Assembly: GCA_041879425.1 (NCBI GenBank)
Contig: CP090854.1
Location: 1,426,001 to 1,490,000, forward strand
Reading direction: 5' to 3'
Length of the DNA stretch: 64,000 bases
DNA from: Vibrio pomeroyi
Lineage (GTDB): Bacteria; Pseudomonadota; Gammaproteobacteria; Enterobacterales; Vibrionaceae
In this document: piece by piece, positions 26,304 to 35,405 of the stretch
How the letters are laid out: each line of letters begins with the position of its first letter
Numbering within the stretch: position 1 is the first letter of the stretch
Translations under genes and position numbers: made by a program
Notes under the pieces: model-generated
What the model was told of the DNA's origin: nothing
Databases searched by the model: none
Seen by the model: only the letters and a program-made list of their open reading frames with translations

Positions 26304-27600
26304 TATGGTCCGCCCCGTTATTGCAACTACAATTAAGTAATAACGGAGTTGGTTTGCGCTAATGTATTCGGAGTCCTTGTTGGGAGCACTAGCTTCCCAG
26401 CTCCACGATGATATCCGCGCCAGATTATCCTTAAAAAGCCCAAAGCATTAATTGCTATTTTTTGTGTCAGGTTCTTAATCTGGCCGATTGACCGTTTTTG
26501 TCATCACGTTCATTGGCGTTGCAAACTTGGTTATAGCTAAACAGCCTTAAAAGCTTGGCGGTGGTATAACACCGCCCAAGCTTGTTGGCTAATGCGACTA
26601 CCACTACATTAAATGGTTTGGTGGCTCGTAGATTCACAAGCCACTCTCCAAACACTTTCCCTGTCGTCTCTAGTCTAGAGAGTACAGCCCTTGCCCCATG
26701 GATAAACAGAGTTCTGAGGTGTTTATTCCCTCGTTTACTCATACCAAGTAGCTTGGTCTTTCCTCCCGTTGAGAATTGCCTTGGCACAAGCCCCAACCAA
26801 GCCGCCATCTCACGGCCATTGGTAAAGTTACTCGGAGAGCTTACATCGGCAATACACAATGTGGAGGTAAGATCACCAATTCCAGGGATAGTTTTTAATA
26901 ATTGAGCACTTTCGTTATTATTAACAATAGTTTGAAGCTTGTTATCTTGAGTTTTGATTTGTTCATTAAGGTACTTGTAATGTTCGTGAATAGATATCAA
27001 TTCACATAGCAAGCTTTTTGGTAATGAGACGGTTTGTTCTGCTAACCATTGAAACAGAGACTTCATCTTTGCATGCCCTTTGGGAAAGCTAAGGCCGAAC
27101 TCAAGTAAGATCGCGCCGATCCGCGACATAGTGGCGGTTCTCTCCTTGATATAACTATCTCTGACTCGATGAATCGCTGCGATGACTTGAGCCTCTTCAC
27201 TTTTTACAGCTACAAACCTCATGGTCGGTCGACCCGCAGCCTCTGCGATCGCTGAAGCATCGATGAAATCGTTTTTATTGCCTTTGACATAAGGTTTAAC
27301 ATACTGAGGAGGAATAAGTCGGGGTTGATGTCCAAACTCACTACACTTTCGAGCAAGCCAATGAGCACCGCCACAAGCTTCGAAAGCAATGGTTGTTGGT
27401 TCTATTTTACTAAGAAAGATTAAGAGTTGAGTGCGATTAAATTTACGACGCAGCACCTCCACGCCACAACGGTTATGTGCGATAGCATGGAAGCAATGTT
27501 TACCTAGGTCGATACCTAAAATATGAATAGAAGACATATGGTTCACCTCATTCTGAGAGCCTACTCTAAGCTTAAGGGCTTGAGAGTGAGGCGGACCATA
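26304..27600. mobile_element. IS110-family insertion sequence (IS1111-like ends)
   Basis: The element of about 1.3 kb is bounded by an 11-bp inverted repeat, TATGGTCCGCC at 26304-26314 and its complement at 27590-27600. Near-terminal short inverted repeats of this kind are typical of the IS1111 subgroup of IS110; classical IS110 elements lack them. No clear target duplication is visible (left flank CAAAAATG, right flank TAATTAAG), as expected for the family. The true ends may lie a few bases further out. It carries one intact transposase gene and about 150 bases of noncoding DNA on its left side. Confidence 0.8.
26467..27537 (-). CDS. IS110-family transposase
   Basis: The 356-residue product has an N-terminal RuvC-like DEDD domain (ILGIDLGKHCFHAIAH, the Glu in AFEACGGAHWLARK, KNDFIDASAIAEA). 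Its C-terminal transposase_20 domain has TIPGIGDLTSTLCIAD and MAAWLGLVPRQFSTGGKTKL, with the conserved GMSKRGNKHLR segment. These catalyse site-selective transposition through a circular intermediate. The reading frame is complete and probably active. The ATG at 27537 has GAGG eight bases upstream; a GTG at 27546 overlaps that site and is less likely. Confidence 0.93.
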   Translation of the reverse strand: MSSIHILGIDLGKHCFHAIAHNRCGVEVLRRKFNRTQLLIFLSKIEPTTIAFEACGGAHWLARKCSEFGHQPRLIPPQYVKPYVKGNKNDFIDASAIAEAAGRPTMRFVAVKSEEAQVIAAIHRVRDSYIKERTATMSRIGAILLEFGLSFPKGHAKMKSLFQWLAEQTVSLPKSLLCELISIHEHYKYLNEQIKTQDNKLQTIVNNNESAQLLKTIPGIGDLTSTLCIADVSSPSNFTNGREMAAWLGLVPRQFSTGGKTKLLGMSKRGNKHLRTLFIHGARAVLSRLETTGKVFGEWLVNLRATKPFNVVVVALANKLGRCYTTAKLLRLFSYNQVCNANERDDKNGQSARLRT

Positions 27601-27605
27601 TAATT

Positions 27606-27630
27606 AAGCCAGCTTAATCGCTGGCTTTTG
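27606..27630 (+). terminator. Plus-strand terminator displaced by the insertion sequence
   Basis: The stem AAGCCAGC/GCTGGCTT (27606-27613 with 27620-27627) is followed by TTT on the plus strand. It stands just outside the right end of the insertion sequence. Before insertion it would have ended the beta-barrel gene; it may also work weakly for aspC. Confidence 0.6.
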
Positions 27631-27639
27631 CATATCTAT

Positions 27640-27676
27640 TGGTCTGCACGTGCAGGTTTCTGGTCTGCAAATACAG
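27640..27676. repeat. Short direct repeat near aspC
   Basis: TGGTCTGCA-N6-AGG occurs twice, 21 bases apart (TTGGTCTGCACGTGCAGG and CTGGTCTGCAAATACAGG), between the insertion sequence and the aspC stop. The meaning is unknown. Confidence 0.4.
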
Positions 27677-27690
27677 GTAGAGCTTTACGA

Positions 27691-28881
27691 TTAAAGAACC
27701 GCAGCAAGACCTTTACATAGAGGACCCATGTTTGACTTAGTCATACCAGCAACACTGATACGGCCAGAACCAACAATGTAGATAGCGAATTCATCTTTCA
27801 GGCGAGTTACTTGTTCTTTGCTTAGACCAGAGAACGAGAACATGCCGTTTTGACGCTCGATGAATGTGAAATCTGCATCAACACCTTCAGATTTCAGTGT
27901 TGTTACGAATAGCTCACGCATCTCTTGGATACGGTCACGCATTTCCGCTACTTCTGCTTCCCATTCAGCACGTAGATCAGCATCGCCAAGGATGTGAGTT
28001 ACTACAGCACTACCGTGCGCTGGTGGGTTAGAGTAGATAGAGCGAATGATGCTTTTAACTTGAGAGAATGCTGTTGTTGCTACGTCTGCAGATTCAGCAA
28101 CCAGTGTGAATGCACCAACACGCTCGTTGTACAAGCCGAAGTTCTTAGAGAATGAGCTCGCGACTAGGATCTCTTTGTTGTACTTAGCAAAAACACGTAG
28201 GCCAGCAGCATCTTCTTCAACGCCTTTTGCAAAACCTTGGTAAGCAAAGTCGAATAGAGGAAGCAGTTTCTTCTCAGCAACAAGTTTAGCCAGTACTTCC
28301 CACTCTTCAGCTGTTGGGTCGATACCTGTTGGGTTATGACAGCAGCCGTGAAGAAGAACGATGTCGCCTGCAGAAGCTTTCTCTAGGTCAGCAACCATGC
28401 CTGCGAAGTCTTTGTCTTTTGTTTCAGCGTTGTAGTAGCTGTATTGAGCAGTTTCGATACCTGCAGCAGCGAAAACGCCGTTGTGGTTAGCCCAAGTTGG
28501 GTTACTGATCCAGATTTTTACGTCACCCAGTTGGCGCTTGATGAATTCACCCGCTACGCGAAGTGCACCTGTACCACCTGGAGCCTGTGCTGTTTTAGCG
28601 CGTTGAGACGTTACGATCTCTGCATCTGAACCGAAAAGCAGTTTCTGAACCGCTAGACCGTATTCAGCAGTACCTTCAATCGTTAGGTAAGATTTGGTTT
28701 TTTCGTTTTCAAGAAGTGCAGCTTCTGCTTTCTTTACTGTTTTAAGTACTGGCGTTTGACCATCTTCATTTTTGTAGATGCCAACACCAAGGTTGATTTT
28801 CTCTGCACGAGAGTCTTTTTTAAACTCTTCAGTAAGGCCGAGGATAGGATCGGCGGGAGCAGCTAACACTTTTTCAAACAT
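27691..28881 (-). CDS. aspC: Aspartate (aromatic) aminotransferase
   Basis: The 396-residue product has exactly the length of E. coli AspC and its motifs: [20 protein letters not shown] at the start, [24 protein letters not shown], and the Schiff-base lysine in [17 protein letters not shown]. It interconverts aspartate and oxaloacetate with glutamate/2-oxoglutarate, and usually also acts on aromatic amino acids. The start at 28881 is chosen by family alignment, with GGATGAAG upstream; a start at 28899 would add six residues. The TyrB-type specificity cannot be excluded from sequence alone. Confidence 0.93.
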   Translation of the reverse strand: MFEKVLAAPADPILGLTEEFKKDSRAEKINLGVGIYKNEDGQTPVLKTVKKAEAALLENEKTKSYLTIEGTAEYGLAVQKLLFGSDAEIVTSQRAKTAQAPGGTGALRVAGEFIKRQLGDVKIWISNPTWANHNGVFAAAGIETAQYSYYNAETKDKDFAGMVADLEKASAGDIVLLHGCCHNPTGIDPTAEEWEVLAKLVAEKKLLPLFDFAYQGFAKGVEEDAAGLRVFAKYNKEILVASSFSKNFGLYNERVGAFTLVAESADVATTAFSQVKSIIRSIYSNPPAHGSAVVTHILGDADLRAEWEAEVAEMRDRIQEMRELFVTTLKSEGVDADFTFIERQNGMFSFSGLSKEQVTRLKDEFAIYIVGSGRISVAGMTKSNMGPLCKGLAAVL

Positions 28882-29024
28882 AATCTTCATCCATGTCAAT
28901 TGAGAGGGGATAGTATCTATGGGTAGTTATACCTGTATGGAATTTTTAAGACAATACGAAGTGAACAGAAAGACCAAAAAAAATCCATTTCAATCAGATT
29001 TATTGACTAAAGAGGGTATTTGAT

Positions 29025-29057
29025 AACAAAACACCCTACGGATTAACCTATAGGGTG
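29025..29057 (-). terminator. Intrinsic terminator after the HD-GYP gene
   Basis: The stem CACCCTA/TAGGGTG (29032-29038 with 29051-29057) has A-rich sequence on the left, giving a U-rich tail on the minus strand. Confidence 0.75.
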
Positions 29058-29083
29058 CAAGAAGTTAGTGGTTTTTGAAAGGA

Positions 29084-30586
29084 TTATGCGGGCTGAGCAA
29101 CAAGGCTTTCTCGCTCGAGTTCGCTAGCGATATTTTTGCCATCTTTATAGGTTGCCGCTATCGAAACAAACGCTTGTTCAACCGCCAGAAATGCGTCGAC
29201 AACTTGCGGGTCAAAATGCGTCCCATTGCCCTCTAAAATGATCTGTTTAGCTTGCTCATGAGTAAAGGCTGGTTTGTAGACGCGCTTCGAGATGAGTGCA
29301 TCATAAACATCGGCTAATGCCATTAAACGACCCGATAGTGGAATATCTTCACCAGACAGTTGATTTGGATAGCCACTGCCATTCCATTTTTCGTGGTGAG
29401 TCAGGGAAATCTCTTTCGCGACTCTTAAGAAAGAGCTGCTTCCTAATTGTCTTTCTGCAATAGATAACGCTTCGGCGCCAATAGCAGGGTGACCTTTCAT
29501 TATCTCAAACTCTTCGTCCGTCAATTTGCCCGGTTTCAATAACACGCTATCAGGAACGCCTACTTTGCCTACATCGTGTAGTGGAGCAGATTTGTAGAGC
29601 AGCTCGATGTAGTTGGGTGTTAACAAGCTTGAGTGAGTTTCTGACTTGCTGAGCTCTTGCGCGAGTACCTTTACGTACTCTTGAGTTCTTAGGATATGGG
29701 CACCCGTTTCATTGTCTCGAGATTCTGCCAGCGCAGATAGGCTCACAATAGCAACGTCACGTGTTGTTTTGATTTCGTTTTGCGCGTTTTCGAGGCTATC
29801 AAGCATGGTATTGGTCATTGATGCCATTGAACCAAGCTCGTTGTAGCCGAATATCGGTAAGCGAACGCCTTGCTCGCCATTGGTTACCTTGTTCAATGCG
29901 CACTCTTGGCTAAGGAGAATACGTTTAATCAGTTTGCTCCACAGTGTCATGATGGTGATTGCGTATCCACCCAGTACCACAGCCAAATAAGTAAACTCTT
30001 TGATCACGCTGATCTTGCCGGTGCCATCCAATAAGCGGTCAGGGTTATGTTCTAGCCAAAAGATGTCCTTGACGGCAATCATCGTCAACATAGTCGTCAG
30101 TGTTACCAGAAGTACGATGACTAAACCAATCATTTGCTTAACCAGCGAACTCCTTTCACCAACTAGTTGGAAGTCAAATTGCCCTGTCGTCTCCATTTTA
30201 TCTATTTGGCTGATCTTGGCGTTCAATTGAAGAATGGTTCCGGTAAAGAAACCGAATAGGCTCATGCCAAATAGCACTTTCAAATTGCTATCTATCGTGA
30301 ATTCATAGCTTAAGTTGTAATAGAGCGCGAAAGGGATACTTGCAGCAAAAAATAGCAGGGTATCTAGCTGGGCGAATCGGCCTTGTTTGACTAAGGAATG
30401 CTGCGCCAATAAGTAATAACGCACGAGCCATAATAAGACAAACACAATACTGACTTGTGTGAAAATCTCTAACGTCGTTAAGCTCTCGAGCATAGGGCAC
30501 ACCCTACTGCCGTAGGTGCCAAACAGCACGCCAGCAATGACGTATAACTTAGTCGTTAGCGATTGATTGTAATTTGAAGTATCCAT
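29084..30586 (-). CDS. Membrane HD-GYP phosphodiesterase
   Basis: The 500-residue protein has six or so N-terminal membrane helices (~1-220), a HAMP-like linker (~225-270) and a C-terminal HD-GYP domain (~285-480). The catalytic residues are present: the first His in TGAHILRTQEYV, HDVGKVGVPD (about residue 337), GHPAIGAE, HHEKWNGSGYP and DVYDAL. HD-GYP enzymes break c-di-GMP down to pGpG or GMP, so it should oppose the diguanylate cyclase at 19-21 kb. AAAGG lies seven bases before the ATG. There is no receiver; the cue is probably sensed in or near the membrane. The gene stands alone. Confidence 0.9.
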   Translation of the reverse strand: MDTSNYNQSLTTKLYVIAGVLFGTYGSRVCPMLESLTTLEIFTQVSIVFVLLWLVRYYLLAQHSLVKQGRFAQLDTLLFFAASIPFALYYNLSYEFTIDSNLKVLFGMSLFGFFTGTILQLNAKISQIDKMETTGQFDFQLVGERSSLVKQMIGLVIVLLVTLTTMLTMIAVKDIFWLEHNPDRLLDGTGKISVIKEFTYLAVVLGGYAITIMTLWSKLIKRILLSQECALNKVTNGEQGVRLPIFGYNELGSMASMTNTMLDSLENAQNEIKTTRDVAIVSLSALAESRDNETGAHILRTQEYVKVLAQELSKSETHSSLLTPNYIELLYKSAPLHDVGKVGVPDSVLLKPGKLTDEEFEIMKGHPAIGAEALSIAERQLGSSSFLRVAKEISLTHHEKWNGSGYPNQLSGEDIPLSGRLMALADVYDALISKRVYKPAFTHEQAKQIILEGNGTHFDPQVVDAFLAVEQAFVSIAATYKDGKNIASELERESLVAQPA

Positions 30587-30787
30587 CGATAAGCCTTTGT
30601 TCTCATTCTTATTAGATTTACGTATTCATTGATTCACGACTTTAGAGTTATGAATGATTAGCATAATTGACGTGAATAAGACCGAAAATTCTATCGATAG
30701 CTTTCGTGGATTGATACAAGAAACTGGTTTGTGTTAGATATTTGTTAGCTAGGTGAGGGTTATTGCAGCATTTTTATGAAGATACTT

Positions 30788-30818
30788 GAATAGCCTCGGT
30801 CGAGGTTCGAGGCTATTC
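30788..30818. repeat. Perfect 11-bp stem without a U-tract
   Basis: GAATAGCCTCG (30788-30798) is complementary to 30808-30818. No T run follows on either strand, so this is not an ordinary terminator. A second stem lies 20 bases downstream. Confidence 0.6.
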
Positions 30819-30838
30819 AGTCGGTATATTTGACTTAA

Positions 30839-30862
30839 GTCGCGAGTGATTGAGTTCGCGAC
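30839..30862. repeat. Second stem-loop near the small-protein gene
   Basis: GTCGCGA (30839-30845) pairs with TCGCGAC (30856-30862). It lies just past the stop of the 99-residue gene. Confidence 0.5.
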
Positions 30863-30877
30863 CGACTCTAAATCAAA

Positions 30878-31177
30878 TTACTTTTTCAGATTGATTTCAG
30901 CTTCAATAGAGCCTGTTTCAATCTCAGGGTGAGACGCTAGTTTGTCTGCAGCCCATTGGTTGATGTGTTTCAGAATAGCAGACACCGCGTGTTTTTCCGT
31001 TGGTGCTTGGTCTTGGTCTACATCGAGTTTCTGTTTTGGATGTGAGCCCGTTGCGTCTTCCGCAATGTGTAGCCAGTCTGGATGCCAGTAGTATGGTTGG
31101 CCGCTCGGTGTTGTCCAACTATGAACACCGTTTGACTCTCCTTTATAACTTAATTGGTCTGCTTCTATTTTTTTCAT
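30878..31177 (-). CDS. Small conserved-looking hypothetical protein
   Basis: This is a 99-residue, soluble, hydrophilic protein. Its first half is rich in aromatic and Gly/Pro residues (WTTPSGQPYYWHPDWLHIAE) and the second half is helical (AVSAILKHINQWAADKLASH). No signal peptide, membrane segment or known domain was recognised. It starts with an ATG preceded by GAGA and is divergent from the MocR regulator. Coding potential is judged from composition and start context only. Confidence 0.6.
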   Translation of the reverse strand: MKKIEADQLSYKGESNGVHSWTTPSGQPYYWHPDWLHIAEDATGSHPKQKLDVDQDQAPTEKHAVSAILKHINQWAADKLASHPEIETGSIEAEINLKK

Positions 31178-31394
31178 TGTTATCTCGCATGTTTTTGGAT
31201 TACATCAAATTATTGAGGCAGAAAGCCAACTTAGCTCCTGCCTTGGGTACAAACTTAGCAAAGCTTACAAAGTTATCTGTGAACCAATTCACACAATTAT
31301 AGAAATTAGGTGCAATCATATGGATAGCAGCAATAGTTGATGGCGTTAGTGATAAAATCTCCGGCCAACAAATTTCTCTAGGTAGTACAATTAG

Positions 31395-32798
31395 ATGGCG
31401 CGTTATGAAGAGCTTGCAAAGGATATTCGAACTCAGATCGCTAATAACACATGGCGTTCAGGAGAGAAGATCCCTTCGGTACGCATGAGTTGTCGCAATT
31501 ACAACGTCAGCAATAGTACTGTCTTACAAGCCTACCAACTGCTTGAAAGCGAAGGTTGGATCATCGCTAAACCTCAGTCGGGGTACTTCGTGGCGCCAAG
31601 AGTAGATGGTGTGGATTATGATCTACCTTCAGCGCCTGAAAAAAAAGCCATCAACGATCGCTTATTCGACTTCTTGAAATCTAGCTCTGCAGAGGGTGTG
31701 ATTCCTTTTGGCTCGGCATTTCCAGATCCAGACTTGTTCCCTTTACCGACTTTGACTCGTAATCTAGCCAGTGCTGGTAGGAAGATGACGGGTGCCAGTG
31801 TGATTAACAATCTGCCACCGGGAAGCGAATCTTTAAGAAGGCAGATAGCACAGCGTTATCTACAACAAGGAATTACGGTTAATCATCAAGACATTGTGAT
31901 TACGTCAGGTGCGATGGAAGCGCTCAACTTGAGTCTACAAACGGTCACTAAGTCAGGTGACAATGTGGTGATTGAGTCACCTGCGTTCTATGGAGCTTTG
32001 CAGGCTGTTGAGAGGTTAGGGCTTAATCCTATTGAAGTGGATGTTTGCCCAATTAATGGATTGAACATCGACCAGTTTGAAAATGCCTTAAAAACACAAG
32101 ACGTGAAAGCGTGTTGGTTAATGACGACCTTTCAAAACCCGACTGGAACCAGCCTTACGGAAGAAGCAAAGCGCCGCGTTGTTGAAATTGCCGAGCAATA
32201 CAATACCTGCATTATTGAAGATGACGTGTATGGTGATCTTTATTACGAAGGACATAAACCTAAGCCATTAAAGGCCTTTGATAAAACCGACTCTGTATTA
32301 CTTTGTGGATCTTATTCAAAAAGCCTTTGCCCCGGCTATCGTGTTGGTTGGGTGGTGAACACACGTTTCAACGATGCCATTCAAAAGCTTCAGCTTCTTT
32401 CTACGCTATCAAGCAGTGCGCCTGTCCAGCTTGGGGTTGCACACTTTCTCACTCATGAAAGCTATGATAATCACCTTCGTAAACTGCGTAAAAATCTGTT
32501 GCTCAGAAAGGAACGCTTTATTGGCGTGCTCAAACAGTACTTCCCACATTCCATTGAGATTGAAGAGCCTGCTGGTGGTTACTTCGTTTGGGTTCGTTTC
32601 TCTGAAAAATTCGACAGTCAGCAATTCCATCAGTTAGCGATTGCCCAAGGTATCAGTGTTGCATCAGGAGACTTGTTTAGTGAACAGGGCAGGGTAGACA
32701 ACGCGATTCGGTTGAACTTCTCTTACGAACTTACCGAAGAGAAAGAACAAGCCCTGATCTTACTAGGTAAGCTTGCACATCAACTTACGCACTCTTAA
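31395..32798 (+). CDS. MocR-type regulator (GntR HTH fused to PLP aminotransferase domain)
   Basis: The 467-residue protein has an N-terminal GntR winged helix (~1-70, SGEKIPSVRMSCRNYNVSNS and YQLLESEGWIIAKPQSGYFV). A class I aminotransferase-like domain (~105-460) follows, with TSGAMEALNLSL, FQNPTGTSLTEEAKRR and the Schiff-base lysine in CGSYSKSLCPGYRVGW. MocR proteins use PLP or its amino acid adducts as effectors and usually control a neighbouring gene. The closest divergent gene is the 99-residue protein. The target and ligand are unknown; PdxR and GabR are well-studied relatives. Confidence 0.88.
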   Translation: MARYEELAKDIRTQIANNTWRSGEKIPSVRMSCRNYNVSNSTVLQAYQLLESEGWIIAKPQSGYFVAPRVDGVDYDLPSAPEKKAINDRLFDFLKSSSAEGVIPFGSAFPDPDLFPLPTLTRNLASAGRKMTGASVINNLPPGSESLRRQIAQRYLQQGITVNHQDIVITSGAMEALNLSLQTVTKSGDNVVIESPAFYGALQAVERLGLNPIEVDVCPINGLNIDQFENALKTQDVKACWLMTTFQNPTGTSLTEEAKRRVVEIAEQYNTCIIEDDVYGDLYYEGHKPKPLKAFDKTDSVLLCGSYSKSLCPGYRVGWVVNTRFNDAIQKLQLLSTLSSSAPVQLGVAHFLTHESYDNHLRKLRKNLLLRKERFIGVLKQYFPHSIEIEEPAGGYFVWVRFSEKFDSQQFHQLAIAQGISVASGDLFSEQGRVDNAIRLNFSYELTEEKEQALILLGKLAHQLTHS

Positions 32799-32925
32799 AA
32801 CCTTAAGTTGCTCATAAAACAGAAAATGATTGCAACTGTACGGGCTGTTTGTGGCGTAACTGTACGCCTTTTAGAGCGGTGAGTTGTGATTCAATAACGG
32901 TAGACTAAATATTGGAGATACCGTT

Positions 32926-33132
32926 ATGTTAAAAATGACCATAGGAAACGAAGTTAAGCTAATCATCGTTGCTATTGTGTGTGCTCTTCTGCTTATCCTC
33001 GGCCACGTACTGCTGGCTAAAGCTTTCGCTGATATGGCTTGGGCGGAATACACCACTGCAGCAATCCCATTCGTTATGATGGCAATCTGCGGTCTCGCGA
33101 TAAAGTACGCTAGCGCTCAAGATGTTGATTAA
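32926..33132 (+). CDS. Small two-helix membrane protein
   Basis: This is a 68-residue protein with two hydrophobic helices (VKLIIVAIVCALLLILGHVL and the segment from TTAAIPFVMMAI to GLAIKY). GGAGA lies eight bases before the ATG, and the gene is closed by a strong terminator. Nothing in the sequence shows its role; no named family is recognised. Confidence 0.65.
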   Translation: MLKMTIGNEVKLIIVAIVCALLLILGHVLLAKAFADMAWAEYTTAAIPFVMMAICGLAIKYASAQDVD

Positions 33133-33220
33133 TCTTCGCTATATCGACTAAGCACTGAATAGCTAGTTTTTGTCAGCGTTATACCGTTAGCCTTAATCGT
33201 TTAATTTATCCCGAATATGA

Positions 33221-33248
33221 AAAAACCTCCGCAAGTGCGGAGGTTTTT
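33221..33248. terminator. Bidirectional terminator between the small membrane gene and asnS
   Basis: AAAAACCTCCGC pairs with GCGGAGGTTTTT around an AAGT loop (33221-33232 with 33237-33248). Both flanks suit convergent genes. Confidence 0.92.
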
Positions 33249-33285
33249 ATTTGTTCTTAACTTTTAATTTCGATTAAGTATCGAA

Positions 33286-34686
33286 TTAGAAGTTTGCAGA
33301 GCGTGGTGTACGTGGGAACGGGATAACGTCACGAACGTTGCCCATACCAGTTACGTAAGATACTAGACGCTCGAAGCCAAGACCGAAACCAGCGTGTGGC
33401 ACTGTGCCGTATTTACGTAGGTCGCGGTACCAGCTCATGTGCTCAGGGTCGATACCCATAGCAACCATGCGCTCGTCTAGAATGTCTAGACGCTCTTCAC
33501 GTTGTGCACCACCGATGATTTCACCGATGCCTGGTGCAAGTACGTCCATAGCTGCAACTGTTTTGCCGTCGTCGTTTAAGCGCATGTAGAAAGCTTTGAT
33601 GTCTTTCGGGTAGTTCTTAACGATAACAGGAGCTTTAAAGTGCTCTTCAGCTAGGTAACGCTCATGCTCAGAAGACATGTCGATGCCCCACTCAACGTCA
33701 AACTCAAATTTCTTACCAGAGTCTAGTAGGATTTGGATTGCGTCAGTGTAGTCAACTTGTGCGAAATCAGCGTCTACGAATTGCTCTAGACGAGTGATTG
33801 CTTGCTTGTCGATGCGAGAAGCGAAGAACTCAAGGTCGTCGCGGCGCTCTTCAAGAACAGCTGCGAAAACGTACTTAAGCATGTCTTCAGCTAGTTTCGC
33901 TACATCGTTAAGGTCTGCAAACGCAACTTCAGGCTCAACCATCCAGAACTCAGCTAGGTGGCGGCTTGTGTTTGAGTTTTCAGCACGGAACGTAGGACCG
34001 AAAGTGTAAACTTTGCTTAGTGCACAAGCGTAAGCTTCAGCATTAAGTTGGCCAGATACTGTTAGGAAAGTTTCTTTACCGAAGAAATCTTCGTTGAAAT
34101 CAACTTTGCCTTCGTCAGTGCGAGGTAGGTTTTCCATGTCTAGCGTAGATACGCGGAACATTTCACCTGCGCCTTCAGCATCAGAAGCAGTAATAAGTGG
34201 AGCCGAAGTCCAGAAGAAACCTTGCTCGTGGTAGAAACGGTGAATCGCTTGCGATAGACAGTTACGTACACGTGCTACTGCGCCGATCACGTTAGTACGT
34301 GGACGTAGGTGAGCAACTTCACGAAGGTATTCGATAGAGTGACGTGTCTTAGCCATTGGGTAAGTGTCAGCATCTTCAACCCAGCCAACAACTTTAACGT
34401 CAGTTGCTGCTAGTTCGAAATCTTGACCTCTTGCAGGAGACTCAACAATCTTGCCAGTTACTTCAACAGAGCAGCCAGTTGTTAGCTTTAGTACTTCGTT
34501 TTCGTAATTATTAAGATTATTAGGGACCACGGCCTGAATCGGGTCGAAACAAGAGCCGTCATAAATGGCAAGGAAAGAGATTCCAGCTTTGGAATCACGA
34601 CGTGAACGGATCCAGCCGCGAACAGTTACTTCACTGTCTACCGCTAGCTTGCCGCCAAGTACGTCTGTTACAGGCGCGTAAGTCAT
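33286..34686 (-). CDS. asnS: Asparaginyl-tRNA synthetase
   Basis: The 466-residue product has the same length as E. coli AsnS. An N-terminal OB-fold anticodon-binding domain ([20 protein letters not shown]) is followed by a class II catalytic domain with motif 2 ([20 protein letters not shown]) and motif 3 ([12 protein letters not shown]). It charges tRNA-Asn with asparagine. The start at 34686 ([10 protein letters not shown]) fits the family; an ATG six codons upstream lacks a ribosome site, while GGAG stands 12 bases before the chosen start. It appears to be monocistronic. Confidence 0.96.
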   Translation of the reverse strand: MTYAPVTDVLGGKLAVDSEVTVRGWIRSRRDSKAGISFLAIYDGSCFDPIQAVVPNNLNNYENEVLKLTTGCSVEVTGKIVESPARGQDFELAATDVKVVGWVEDADTYPMAKTRHSIEYLREVAHLRPRTNVIGAVARVRNCLSQAIHRFYHEQGFFWTSAPLITASDAEGAGEMFRVSTLDMENLPRTDEGKVDFNEDFFGKETFLTVSGQLNAEAYACALSKVYTFGPTFRAENSNTSRHLAEFWMVEPEVAFADLNDVAKLAEDMLKYVFAAVLEERRDDLEFFASRIDKQAITRLEQFVDADFAQVDYTDAIQILLDSGKKFEFDVEWGIDMSSEHERYLAEEHFKAPVIVKNYPKDIKAFYMRLNDDGKTVAAMDVLAPGIGEIIGGAQREERLDILDERMVAMGIDPEHMSWYRDLRKYGTVPHAGFGLGFERLVSYVTGMGNVRDVIPFPRTPRSANF

Positions 34687-35405
34687 GTTGGTTTCATTCT
34701 CCATTGAGGGACAAATTCAACGCAATGTTTGCAACCGATTGTTTATAGTTCGCTAAATTCTGAACAAAAAACAGTCGAAACATTGGGTTGTATAAACTTT
34801 TTAAATCAATGGAACATATTACCTGTCATACAGAGAGCTTCAACCTTTATTCTTGCTTGTGGAAAGAAATATTTCGAATCAAAGCGAGAAAAATCATTGA
34901 GGGTTGGTTTTTTGTTCAATCTCACAAGGTTCTATTTCTGAAAACAGGGACTAGATATCAATATCCAGAGTACTAAAGTAAGAGAACAAACAACGAATCA
35001 AGAGCTTATCAACGGCGAATCAATGCGTACGAATCTACATTGAGCCGCACTGATGAATTGATGCGTAATCGCAATCTTTGTTTTCGATAATGGCTGTGTG
35101 ATTGAGCTCAGACTCGCTCTATATTGACGCGGCTTTAGCCCACTTTGTTTAATTCAATCTCTTTGAACTGAATCAATTAAACGGCGAAGCCGATTTCCCC
35201 ATCATTGAGCTGGCTATCAGCTTATGTAGAAATTCAATGAACGACCCACTAGAGGAGTTTAATATTCACGTGTTAATTACGCCGCCTTAACCCCTGCATT
35301 CTCTCTACACCCGCACTTTTCGAGCGCTCGCTCATTCATGAAAAACAGTCGATCAAATTATGTCTGAACAAGGCAGGACTGGCTGTACAAGTAAAAGAGA
35401 ATTAC
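34687..35405. other. Long spacer between divergent asnS and SulP transporter genes
   Basis: These 719 bases hold the two divergent promoters. Small open frames here (for example 34729-34976) have no ribosome site and no recognisable composition. No clear structured RNA or repeat was found by eye. Confidence 0.5.

Noticed and set aside
34729..34976. Two overlapping small plus-strand ORFs upstream of the SulP gene
   Set aside because: There is no ribosome site, no convincing composition and mutual overlap in different frames. The area is the promoter side of asnS.
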